A program made the translations under genes and the position numbers. Under the pieces are notes generated by a model, which was not told the origin of the DNA, did not search any database, and saw only the letters and a program-made list of their open reading frames with translations. Positions 8,441 to 16,665 of a stretch of 64,000 nucleotides of DNA are shown piece by piece. The DNA comes from Leptotrichia hongkongensis (GTDB taxonomy: Bacteria; Fusobacteriota; Fusobacteriia; Fusobacteriales; Leptotrichiaceae), in assembly GCF_041538065.1 (NCBI RefSeq), contig NZ_JBGORW010000003.1:1-64000 (forward strand), given 5' to 3'. Positions within the stretch are counted from its first letter, which is position 1. The number at the start of each line of letters is the position of its first letter.

Positions 8441-10198
8441 ATGCGATTTGATTTGGATGATGATGTAAAATTCATATTGGAACAACTGAATAAAAACGGA
8501 ACAGGATTTCTTGTTGGTGGAGCAGTTAGAGATAGAATTCTAAATAAGGATCCTGGTGATTATGATTTCGCAACTGATATAGGTTATTCAGAATTAAAAA
8601 GAATCTTTGCAGATTATAGCCCAAAGGAAATGGGAGCCCATTTTGGGATTCTTATGATAAATGTCAATGGAAAAAGTTATGAAATAGCAAAATTTCGTAA
8701 AGAAACAGGAGTTTACAACAGTAGATACCCAAAGGAAATAAAATTTGTAAAAACAATCGAAGAAGATTTAGCAAGACGTGATTTTACAATAAATTCACTT
8801 GCTTACAGCAAACAAACTGGAATAGTTGATTTGTATGGCGGAAGGCAGGATATTAGAAGGAAAGTTATAAGATTTGTAGGAAAACCTAAGTTAAGGATAG
8901 AAGAGGATGCACTTAGAATTTTGAGGGCCTTCAGATTTATTTCAAAGTTAGGATTTAATTTGGATAAAAAAACATCAGAAGCTATTTATAAAAAAAGGAA
9001 ATTTTTGTCAAAAATATCTAAAGAGAGAATTTTTGACGAATTAAGTAAAATTTTAATGGGGAAGTATTCAAAAAAAGCTTTTATCGAAATGAAAAAATTA
9101 CGAGTTTTAGAAATAATAATTCCAGAATTTCGTTATACCTATAATTTTAATCAGAATAATCCCAATCATACTGATGACTTGTTTAACCACATTATAAAAG
9201 TTATCCATCTTTGTGATTATGATTTGATAACGAGATTTGCCGCACTTTTTCACGATTTAGGGAAAATAAATGTGAAAATTATTGATGCAAAAGGTATTTT
9301 TCATTTTTATGGACATGAAAAAGAAAGTGCATTAATTGCGGAAGAAGAGTTGAGACATCTTAAAGCTTCTAATGATTTTACAAATTCAGTAAAAAAAATT
9401 GTAAAAAATCATATGTTAATTTATCAGGACGTTTCAGATAAGACGTTGAAAAAGCTGATTATAGAAATGGAAGAAAAAAATCTAAAAAGACTTTTCAATT
9501 TATTTTATGCAGATTTAAATTCTAAAGGAATTAGCAGAAAAAAAGAAAATGAAAAGATTTTGAAAAATTTTTGGGATAAAATTGAAAATATAAAAAAACA
9601 GGGGAAAATACCACAGTTTAATGATTTGGATATAACTGGAATTGATTTGATTAATCTCAAATTTAGTAATCGTGAGATTGGGGAAGTAAAAAATAAGCTG
9701 TATGAACTTGTCTTAGGAGATGAAATTGAAAATGAGAAGGAAGCATTATTAAAATATATTGTAAAGCATTACAACCTAAATGACAAATTTGAGTATGAAA
9801 ATTCATGTGGAGCGATTGTTTTTAATGAAAATACTGAGAAAATTTTGCTTGTGAAAATGCACAATGGTAACTGGGGATTTCCAAAAGGACATATCGAAAA
9901 CAATGAAACAAAGGAAGAAACAGCAATTCGTGAAGTTCACGAAGAAACAAATGTAAATATAAAAATTATTCCAAATTTTGAACGTGAAATAAAGTATATT
10001 CCAAACGAAAAAACTATTAAGAAAGTTACGATTTTTGCAGGAATTACACAAGAGGAAGATGTCAAGATTGATACTTTTGAAATTGAGGCTTTTCAGTGGT
10101 GTACTTACGAAGAAGCATTAAAGCTAGTTACTTATAAATTACAGAAGGATGTACTGGAAAAGGCAAGAAAAGTATTTGTAAAGTCGAAAACAGGTTAG
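8441..10198 (+). CDS. CCA tRNA nucleotidyltransferase with HD domain fused to a NUDIX hydrolase
   Basis: A 585-residue fusion. Residues 1-230 are a class II tRNA nucleotidyltransferase (GG at 26-27, DYD at 40-42, RRDFTINSLAY at 112-122), which adds or repairs the 3' CCA of tRNA. Residues 245-440 contain an HD domain (HDLGK at 271-275). Residues 452-585 are a NUDIX domain resembling Ap4A hydrolases, with the box at 483-505 (Glu489, Arg497-Glu498, Glu501-Glu502). The usual Gly near the end of the box is Asn504. The reading frame is continuous, so the fusion is real in this sequence. The start has AAAGGA 10 bases upstream. Confidence 0.9.
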   Translation: MRFDLDDDVKFILEQLNKNGTGFLVGGAVRDRILNKDPGDYDFATDIGYSELKRIFADYSPKEMGAHFGILMINVNGKSYEIAKFRKETGVYNSRYPKEIKFVKTIEEDLARRDFTINSLAYSKQTGIVDLYGGRQDIRRKVIRFVGKPKLRIEEDALRILRAFRFISKLGFNLDKKTSEAIYKKRKFLSKISKERIFDELSKILMGKYSKKAFIEMKKLRVLEIIIPEFRYTYNFNQNNPNHTDDLFNHIIKVIHLCDYDLITRFAALFHDLGKINVKIIDAKGIFHFYGHEKESALIAEEELRHLKASNDFTNSVKKIVKNHMLIYQDVSDKTLKKLIIEMEEKNLKRLFNLFYADLNSKGISRKKENEKILKNFWDKIENIKKQGKIPQFNDLDITGIDLINLKFSNREIGEVKNKLYELVLGDEIENEKEALLKYIVKHYNLNDKFEYENSCGAIVFNENTEKILLVKMHNGNWGFPKGHIENNETKEETAIREVHEETNVNIKIIPNFEREIKYIPNEKTIKKVTIFAGITQEEDVKIDTFEIEAFQWCTYEEALKLVTYKLQKDVLEKARKVFVKSKTG

Positions 10199-10239
10199 AG
10201 TTTAGAAAAATAAATGTATGAGGAAAATGAAGTAAAAAA

Positions 10240-10938
10240 ATGAAAACAGAGAAAATTTTAGGTTATGAAGTTCACAGAAAAAAAGTAAAAAATATAAATT
10301 TACGAATAAAGCCCAATATGGAAGTTTATATTTCTGTGCCAATGAATTTACATCGTGATTATATCGAAAATTTTATCCGTTCTAAAGAAGGATGGATAAA
10401 AAGTGTTTTGAAAAAAGTTGAAGATGTGAAGGAAAAACAGAAGGGATTTGAGTACAAAACTGGTGAAATTCATAAATTTTTGGGAAAAGAATACTATTTA
10501 ACTGTGAAACTAGGAAACTTTAATGGAGTGAATTTAATAAATAATGAAAAAAAGCCGAGTATAATTTTAACAGTTAATGAAAATATTTTGGAAAATATTG
10601 ACGAAAAGAAAAAAATTATAGAAAAATGGTATTTTGAAAATGCAAAAAAATTATTTCCGCAATTTATGGAAAAATGGCTAAAAATATTGGATGAACATGT
10701 GGAGAAAGTAGCAATAAAGCCTATGAAGACTAGATGGGGTTCGTGTAATTATGTAAAAAAGTATATAAATCTTAATACAGAGCTTATAAAAAGAACACCT
10801 TTTGAGATAGAATATGTGGTTTTACATGAATTGACACATTTAAAATATCCAAATCACGGGAAAGGTTTTTACAATTATATCGAAAGATATATGCCAAATT
10901 ACAAAATTGCTGAAAAAATGCTAAATGCTAAACATTAA
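10240..10938 (+). CDS. YgjP-like (DUF45) zinc metallopeptidase
   Basis: This 232-residue protein carries WGSC at 166-169, the zinc motif HELTH at 196-200 and a third ligand in PNHG (His206), the pattern of the YgjP/DUF45 (M48-like, SprT-like) family. It has no signal peptide or membrane segment, so it is cytoplasmic. The physiological substrate is unknown for the family. A GAGGA site lies about 15 bases upstream, with a two-codon ATG-AAG-stop mini frame between it and the ATG. Confidence 0.85.
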   Translation: MKTEKILGYEVHRKKVKNINLRIKPNMEVYISVPMNLHRDYIENFIRSKEGWIKSVLKKVEDVKEKQKGFEYKTGEIHKFLGKEYYLTVKLGNFNGVNLINNEKKPSIILTVNENILENIDEKKKIIEKWYFENAKKLFPQFMEKWLKILDEHVEKVAIKPMKTRWGSCNYVKKYINLNTELIKRTPFEIEYVVLHELTHLKYPNHGKGFYNYIERYMPNYKIAEKMLNAKH

Positions 10939-11381
10939 GAATATTTTTTCTTTAATACTATTTCCCGTTTAAATAGCAAATGTTTAACAAATTTTTAATT
11001 ACATACTATTTAGCAAGGAATTAAAACTTTTGGTTCTTAATATAGTTTTTATTTTATAAGAAGATTTAATATTGGATTATTTTATTTAATATCAGCTTTT
11101 TACTATTTTTATTCGTTTTTTTCTTTTTTTCGCAGGATTGCTCATTGCCGCAAATCCTGCACCTATGGCTAGACTACGACTTTTATTTGTCCAACTCCGA
11201 AACTCCTCCTTGCAGTCGTCAAACAGTCGTAGTTGAACAAATAAAAGCTCCGTCAGTATTAAATTATATTTTAATTATTTAGCAATATTAGGATTTTATC
11301 CGTTGTTTAAATGAGGTTTAGTATAAATTAAAAGAGGAACTATCATTCAAAGATAGTTCCTTTATTTTTTTATTGACTTAA
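10939..11381. repeat. Intergenic region with hairpins and interleaved inverted repeats
   Basis: No gene was found here. It holds a 16-base word (10958-10973) shared with 56988-57003, an 8-bp-arm hairpin GCAGGATT/AATCCTGC (11132-11160), and a pair of long inverted repeats (11174-11247). One pair is CTACGACT/AGTCGTAG; the other is a 16-base arm (11180-11195) with its near-perfect complement (11232-11247). The arms are interleaved, not nested. It looks like a degenerate intergenic repeat element; function unknown. Confidence 0.55.
11335..11367. terminator. Bidirectional terminator
   Basis: A perfect 10-bp stem AGGAACTATC/GATAGTTCCT has a 7-base loop, a T run on the right and an A-rich flank on the left. 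It serves the convergent minus-strand carbonic-anhydrase-like gene and any plus-strand transcript. Confidence 0.85.
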
Positions 11382-11774
11382 TTAATTAGTATCTGTTATA
11401 TCATAATCTACTAAAATTTCAATTTCTCCATTTTCATAAACAAAAAGTCCAGTAACAGCTTCGTGAGGCAAGTCACTATGCATTTTCTCGGCTGCTTTAC
11501 GAATATATCCTTTTTGTGTTTCATCATCAGTAGGACAACCAGCACAGTCGCTATGCCCTGCCACAAAGATATGGTCAGATTTATGTTTATTAACCGAAAT
11601 TAAAACAACCTTATCTTCTATTTTTTTTAAATAACCCTCATCACTAACAATTTTATTTACCGCTCCTGCATCAGTAATGGTATCAACAAAAGTATATCTA
11701 TAATTACTTCTGATATATTCATTCAAAATATGAATAAATCTCCCATCCATACAGCATACTAAAGTACAAAACAT
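11382..11774 (-). CDS. Short beta-carbonic-anhydrase-like protein
   Basis: The protein has 130 residues. It carries the metal and active-site signature of beta-carbonic anhydrases: C-x-D-x-R at Cys8-Asp10-Arg12 (CCMDGR) and H-x-x-C at His74-Cys77 (GHSDCAG), with an extra Cys80. It is much shorter than classical enzymes (about 200 residues), so it may bind zinc without being a true CO2 hydratase. The ATG giving MFCTLV was chosen because AGGGAGG precedes it directly; an upstream in-frame ATG overlaps that site. It is monocistronic, ending at a strong terminator. Confidence 0.7.
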   Translation of the reverse strand: MFCTLVCCMDGRFIHILNEYIRSNYRYTFVDTITDAGAVNKIVSDEGYLKKIEDKVVLISVNKHKSDHIFVAGHSDCAGCPTDDETQKGYIRKAAEKMHSDLPHEAVTGLFVYENGEIEILVDYDITDTN

Positions 11775-11892
11775 AATATCCTCCCTCATTCAAACAACTA
11801 TAGATTTTAAATTATTACAAATTTGAAGTCGCTTGAAAAATATCTTAAAGATGTTGAGATTATAGCATATTTATTGATAAAAATCAAAAATT

Positions 11893-13542
11893 TTAACTTA
11901 GTAAATTTTCTAGAAAATATTCAATCACATATTCTGCACATTTTATCCCATCAACTGCCGCCGACATAATCCCGCCAGCATATCCTGCACCTTCTCCACA
12001 AGGCATAAGACCTTCAATATTTGAGAAAAATCTCTCATTTCTAGGAATTTTCACTGGAGATGAACTACGGCTTTCGACAGCTGACAGAATTGCGTCATAA
12101 TTAGCAAAACCCTTTATTTTTTTATCCATTAAGGTAATTCCTTCTTTTATGGAATCGTTTATAAATTGTGGAAAAATTTCATTTAAGTTTGCAAATTTGT
12201 AGCCTGCTAGGTAGCTTGGCTTTACTTTTCCTAATTTTGTTGAAATTTTATCATTTACAAAATCGCCAAATAGCTGAATAGGGGCTTTGTAATCTTTTCC
12301 GCCAAGCTCGAATGCTTTTTCTTCCAATTTTCTTTGAAATTCGACTCCAGCTAGAACGCTTTCTCCTGGGAAATCTTCAGGAAATACATTTACCAAAATT
12401 GCTGAATTTGCATTTTCCAAATCTCTCTGTGAATAACTCATTCCATTTACAACAAGTCTGCCTTCTTCGCTTGAAGATGGTACAACGACACCTCCAGGAC
12501 ACATGCAGAATGTATAAGCTCCACGTCCATTGCTTGTCTTTACATTTAATTTATATTCTGCAGCAGGTAATTTATCAGCAAATTTTCCATATTGCGAGTA
12601 ATTTATCATACTTTGAAGATGCTCAATTCTGACTCCTACCGAAAAAGTTTTCCGTTCCATTGCCACATTTTCTTCATTCAGCATAAAGAAAGTTTCTCTT
12701 GCGCTATGTCCAATTGCGATAACTACAATATTTGTTGGAATTTCATAAATTTTATTTTTATCAGAATTTTCTACATTTTCAACTAAAATGCTTTTTATTT
12801 TGTTATTTTCAGAATCAGATTTTTCATAGTTTACTTTTACAAGTTTTGTACTAAAACGGTACTCTCCTCCAAGGTTTTCGATTTTATGCCTAATTTTACG
12901 CATTATTTCGATTAATTTATCAGTTCCGATGTGGGGTTTGGACATATAATTTATTTTTGGATCAGCACCAGCGAGAATTAATTCGTCATAAACCTTCTGA
13001 ATCCGAAAATTATTTGTATTCGTGTTTAGTTTCCCATCTGAAAATGTTCCGGCTCCTCCTTCTCCAAACTGTACATTCGAATATTTATCAAGTTTTCCAG
13101 TTTTGAAAAAATTATAAACATCCTTTTCACGCTCATCTACATTTTTTCCCTGCTCAATGATAATTGGTTTTAATCCAGCTTCAGCAAGCACAAGTCCAGC
13201 AAAAATTCCGGCAGGTCCGCTTCCAACAATAACAGGACGTTTCACATTCTCAGTTTCTGTAAAGTTCTCAATTTTTTCCGTAGAATAAGGTTTTTTCTCA
13301 ATTTTTCGGACATTTTTCACATTTTCAAATCTTTTCTTTTCTATTTCTTCATCAAAGTTAAAGGAAATATCCACCGCATAAACAAATACGATATTATCTT
13401 TTTTTCTAGCATCAATTGCCTGTCCTGCGATTTCAAATGATTTTACTTTATTCTCATTGATTTTGTAAAGTTTGTAAACTGTTTTTTTTAAATCATTTTC
13501 ACTGTGTTTTACAGGCATTTTTATATTATTTATTCTAATCAT
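11893..13542 (-). CDS. FAD-dependent dehydrogenase, COG2509 type
   Basis: This 549-residue cytoplasmic flavoprotein has an N-terminal cap of about 95 residues, then a dinucleotide-binding GSGPAGIFAGLVLAEAG motif. The family-specific QFGEGGAGTFSDGKLNT loop follows at about 160-175. The C-terminus has the FAD-contacting stretch MPCGEGAGYAGGIMSAAVDG. This matches the uncharacterised COG2509 dehydrogenases, which have no assigned substrate. AAGGAG precedes the ATG. It lies upstream of the carbonic-anhydrase-like gene on the same strand, about 120 bases apart. Confidence 0.88.
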   Translation of the reverse strand: MIRINNIKMPVKHSENDLKKTVYKLYKINENKVKSFEIAGQAIDARKKDNIVFVYAVDISFNFDEEIEKKRFENVKNVRKIEKKPYSTEKIENFTETENVKRPVIVGSGPAGIFAGLVLAEAGLKPIIIEQGKNVDEREKDVYNFFKTGKLDKYSNVQFGEGGAGTFSDGKLNTNTNNFRIQKVYDELILAGADPKINYMSKPHIGTDKLIEIMRKIRHKIENLGGEYRFSTKLVKVNYEKSDSENNKIKSILVENVENSDKNKIYEIPTNIVVIAIGHSARETFFMLNEENVAMERKTFSVGVRIEHLQSMINYSQYGKFADKLPAAEYKLNVKTSNGRGAYTFCMCPGGVVVPSSSEEGRLVVNGMSYSQRDLENANSAILVNVFPEDFPGESVLAGVEFQRKLEEKAFELGGKDYKAPIQLFGDFVNDKISTKLGKVKPSYLAGYKFANLNEIFPQFINDSIKEGITLMDKKIKGFANYDAILSAVESRSSSPVKIPRNERFFSNIEGLMPCGEGAGYAGGIMSAAVDGIKCAEYVIEYFLENLLS

Positions 13543-13735
13543 TTTTCTCCTTAATTAGTTTGGTTGTTTTTAAAAGTTTTTAACATTATTTTTCGTTCTA
13601 AATAGTAAATTTGCTATAAATCTATTTTAGTAAGGGAGTTAAATTTTCTTGTTATCAAGTAAATAAAATACTATTTTTATAAAATTTATTATTAAGATAT
13701 TTAATTTATTGAAATTTTAAATTATACTGTTTTTT

Positions 13736-14971
13736 TTAAAGATTTTTTCCTAAAAAATATCCAGAAGTCCACGCCCATTGCAGGTTAAATCCACCGCATT
13801 CACCATAAACATCCAGTATTTCTCCAGCGAAATACAGATTTTTAATTTTTTTTGATTCTAAATTTTCTAGATTTACTTCACTTAAAGGAATACCGCCAGC
13901 AGTGACTTGAGCTGCTTTAAAGCCATTTGTATCAACAATTTTTATTCTATATTTTTTTAAAGTTGTACAGATTTTACGAATTTCGTTGTCTGTAAGTTCA
14001 TTTATACTTTTCGATAATTTTTCAATTCCTGCCGATTTTGTTAAAAATTGTCCCAGTTTTTTATTGACAACTCCATTAAAAAATTGTTCCATTGTAAAAT
14101 CCTTTAATATTGTTCGACGTTTTTTCAAAATTTCAAAAATTTCATTATAAGTAAATTTTGGCATAAAGTCAATTTCAAATTCCACGTTTCTGTAAATTGG
14201 AAAAACATACGAAATATTGAAAACTACATTTCCAGAAATTCCAAAGTCCGTAAAAAGTAGTTCCCCATCATAAGTACAAATTTTTATTTTCTCTCCACTT
14301 TCGTTTTCTCCAAAAGCCGTAACTTCCACATCCGACTTAATACCCTTTAATCCTTTAATTTTTTCTTTTTCTGCCTTTAGCTGTACAATAACGGGTGTTA
14401 ATTCTGTGACAGTATGCCCAAAACTCTTTGCAAGTTCATAGCCACTTCCATTTGATCCAAGTTCAGGATATGACTTTCCTCCAGTTGCAAGCACTACCTT
14501 TTTGGCAATTATCTGCCTTTTATCCTCAGATATTATCTTAAAATCGAACATTTCCTTTTCAATTTTTGTAACATAAAAGTCTGTAATTATCTCTATTCCA
14601 AGGCTTTGTGCATAAAATCTGAGTCCATCTACAATTGATGCAGCTTGTCCGCTAAGTGGATAAACTTTTCCACGATTTTCTTCATTACAAATAATTCCGA
14701 CTTCATCTTCAAAGAATTTCATTGCATCCTGTGAAGTAAAACTCTCCAAAATTTTCTCAATAGGCTGCTTAATTTTTTCAATTCCAAAATAATTTCTATT
14801 GGAAGCATTTACATTTGTCAAGTTACATCGTCCATTTCCAGTTGTAAGCACTTTTTTCAGAACCCTCTCCTTTCTTTCCAGAATGACGACATCTTTCCCA
14901 TTTTTCTTTGCAGTAATCGCTGTCAGAAAACCTGAAGCGCCGCCTCCAATTATTGCTATTTCTCTTTTCAT
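13736..14971 (-). CDS. HI0933/YhiN-family (BaiN/RdsA) flavoprotein oxidoreductase
   Basis: The protein has 411 residues. An FAD-binding GGGASGFLTAITAKKNG motif sits at the N-terminus, TTGNGRCNLTN at about 44-54, ATGGKSYPELGSNGSGY at about 160, and the C-terminal AGEILDVYGECGGFNLQWAWTSG. This is the HI0933/YhiN family; related enzymes act in bile-acid reduction or other hydride transfers, but the natural substrate here is unknown. AGGAG precedes the ATG. The leader and candidate small RNA at about 15.05-15.13 kb lie directly upstream on the same strand. Confidence 0.9.
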   Translation of the reverse strand: MKREIAIIGGGASGFLTAITAKKNGKDVVILERKERVLKKVLTTGNGRCNLTNVNASNRNYFGIEKIKQPIEKILESFTSQDAMKFFEDEVGIICNEENRGKVYPLSGQAASIVDGLRFYAQSLGIEIITDFYVTKIEKEMFDFKIISEDKRQIIAKKVVLATGGKSYPELGSNGSGYELAKSFGHTVTELTPVIVQLKAEKEKIKGLKGIKSDVEVTAFGENESGEKIKICTYDGELLFTDFGISGNVVFNISYVFPIYRNVEFEIDFMPKFTYNEIFEILKKRRTILKDFTMEQFFNGVVNKKLGQFLTKSAGIEKLSKSINELTDNEIRKICTTLKKYRIKIVDTNGFKAAQVTAGGIPLSEVNLENLESKKIKNLYFAGEILDVYGECGGFNLQWAWTSGYFLGKNL

Positions 14972-15047
14972 CTTATGATTCCATTCTCCTAAATATTTAT
15001 GATAAATTTTTTAAATTTTATTAATTTTTTGTTTAAATGCTAATTTA

Positions 15048-15126
15048 TAAAATAAAAACGAGCCGTGTGCTCGTTTTTTTGTATGAAAGAAGTCTAAATG
15101 TAGAGATGGGGCGTCTCTATTAGACA
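15048..15126 (-). ncRNA. Candidate small RNA or terminated leader upstream of the HI0933-family gene
   Basis: On the minus strand a strong promoter would start RNA near 15125. The predicted RNA of about 78 bases folds into one hairpin (GUCUAA + UAGAGA paired with UCUCUA + UUAGAC, 3-base bulge, loop CGCCCCA). Then come a single-stranded UUCUUUCAUAC-A7 stretch and a perfect 7-bp terminator hairpin (AACGAGC/GCTCGTT) followed by T5. It ends about 80 bases before the flavoprotein start, so it may be a free sRNA or a conditional leader. No known riboswitch class was matched. Confidence 0.5.
15057..15080 (-). terminator. Terminator of the candidate small RNA
   Basis: A perfect 7-bp stem AACGAGC/GCTCGTT with a 5-base loop. 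T tracts flank it on both strands, so it could also act on the plus strand. Confidence 0.75.
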
Positions 15127-15130
15127 GTTA

Positions 15131-15159
15131 TTTATATCACATATATGTATATTTGTCAA
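15131..15159 (-). promoter_or_regulatory. Strong promoter of the candidate small RNA/leader
   Basis: On the minus strand TTGACA (15154-15159), a 17-base spacer, TATAAA (15131-15136), with TGA just before the -10 box (extended -10). Confidence 0.75.
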
Positions 15160-15287
15160 TATTCTAAAAAAATTCAAAATTAATTTTTTGTTGTAAATAT
15201 TTAAAATTTATACTTCCAATATTTACAAATATTGGAATTTACCTTGCTTTTTTATTTAGAATATGTTATTCTTTGCTTATGAAAATA

Positions 15288-15316
15288 TTGAAATTTATGA
15301 AAAAAAATAGTATATT
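15288..15316 (+). promoter_or_regulatory. lysC promoter
   Basis: TTGAAA (15288-15293), 17 bases, TATATT (15311-15316). The leader to the ATG is short (about 30 bases), leaving no room for a lysine riboswitch or T-box. Confidence 0.65.
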
Positions 15317-15354
15317 ATAGAGTAGTTAAATTTTATGAAAAAATAGGAGGTAAT

Positions 15355-16617
15355 ATGGCTTTAATTATACAGAAATATGGCGGAACTTCCGTTGCAAATG
15401 CCGAGAGGGTAAAGGAAGTGGCTAAAAGAGTTGTAAAGTATAAAAAGGCTGGACATGATGTAATCGTTGTTGTTTCTGCACCGGCTGGTAGGACTGATGA
15501 GCTAATAAAAAGAGCTTATGAGTTGTCAGATTCGCCAAATAAACGTGAATTTGATATGCTTTTGACTTCAGGAGAGCAGATTTCGATTGCATCACTTGCG
15601 ATTGCTGTAGCTGATATGGGAGAAAAGGTTGTTTCGTTAAATGCTTTTCAAGTTAATTTTAAAACGACATCTGTGCATACAAAAGCTAAAATTATTGACA
15701 TTGATACACAAATTATACAGGAAAAACTAAATGATGGAAATGTAGTCGTATTTGCTGGATTTCAAGGAATTACTGAAAATAATGAAATTACTACACTTGG
15801 ACGTGGCGGTTCCGATACAACCGCTGTTGCACTAGGAGCAGCTCTTAATGCTGATGAAGTGGAGATTTACACTGATGTTGACGGAGTTTATACAGCAGAT
15901 CCGAGAATTGTAAAAAATGCAAAAAAATTAGAAACAATTTCCTATCAGGAAATGCTGGAACTGGCTGCTTCAGGAGCAAAAGTCCTGCATCCAAGATCAG
16001 TTGAAATTGCAGCAAAATATGGTATAAAAATACATTTACGTTCATCATTTGACGATTCTGAAGGAACGATTGTACAAAGGGAAGAAGGATTTGATGAAAT
16101 AGGAAATCAAAATATTAACATAAAAGGAGAAGCTATGGAAAAAGTAAAAATCGCTGGTATTACCTCTTCTAAAAATGAAGGAAAAATAACACTATTTGGA
16201 GTACCTGATAAGCCAGGAATTGCTGCAAAAGTATTTTCTAGACTTGCTAAGGAAAAAATTAATACAGACATAATCTTGCAAAGTTCAAGTGCAAACAAAG
16301 AATTAAATAATATATCATTTACTGTAAAAAGTGATGATTTGAAGGAAGCTGTGGCTATTTCGGAACAGATAAAAGAGAATATTGGGGCTGAAGGTGTTTC
16401 ATATGAAGAAAAAATTGCAAAAGTCTCTGTTGTTGGAATCGGATTAAAAAGTCACTATGAAACTACTGCTGAAATATTTGATACACTTGCTGAAAATAAT
16501 ATAAATATAGATATGATTTCTTGCTCAGAAATCAATGTTTCTTGCATTATTCATGAAAATGATGTGGAAAAAGCAGTAAATGCACTTCATAAAAGATTCA
16601 TTGAAATGGATAGCTAA
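15355..16617 (+). CDS. lysC: Aspartate kinase
   Basis: Aspartokinase phosphorylates aspartate in the first step towards lysine, threonine and methionine. The 420 residues are the single-function type. KYGGTSVA is at 7-14, the catalytic region TLGRGGSDTTAVAL at about 148-161, and two ACT domains follow after about 265 (GITSSKNEGKITLFGVPDKPG). These ACT domains bind inhibitory lysine and/or threonine in the family. AGGAGG lies 7 bases before the ATG. It is followed after 48 bases by hom, so the two form an operon for aspartate-family amino acids. Confidence 0.96.
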   Translation: MALIIQKYGGTSVANAERVKEVAKRVVKYKKAGHDVIVVVSAPAGRTDELIKRAYELSDSPNKREFDMLLTSGEQISIASLAIAVADMGEKVVSLNAFQVNFKTTSVHTKAKIIDIDTQIIQEKLNDGNVVVFAGFQGITENNEITTLGRGGSDTTAVALGAALNADEVEIYTDVDGVYTADPRIVKNAKKLETISYQEMLELAASGAKVLHPRSVEIAAKYGIKIHLRSSFDDSEGTIVQREEGFDEIGNQNINIKGEAMEKVKIAGITSSKNEGKITLFGVPDKPGIAAKVFSRLAKEKINTDIILQSSSANKELNNISFTVKSDDLKEAVAISEQIKENIGAEGVSYEEKIAKVSVVGIGLKSHYETTAEIFDTLAENNINIDMISCSEINVSCIIHENDVEKAVNALHKRFIEMDS

Positions 16618-16665
16618 GCTAGAAACAAAATATCAGAATAACCAAAAGAGAGGACTTTAGAAAAT

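Noticed and set aside
15057..15131. A known riboswitch (purine, preQ1, guanidine, fluoride, FMN) before the flavoprotein gene
   Set aside because: None of the conserved cores of these classes could be matched to the hairpin, so it is left as an unassigned RNA.
15160..15354. Lysine riboswitch, threonine attenuator or T-box before lysC
   Set aside because: The leader after the predicted promoter is only about 30 bases, and no T-box core or lysine aptamer pattern was found.
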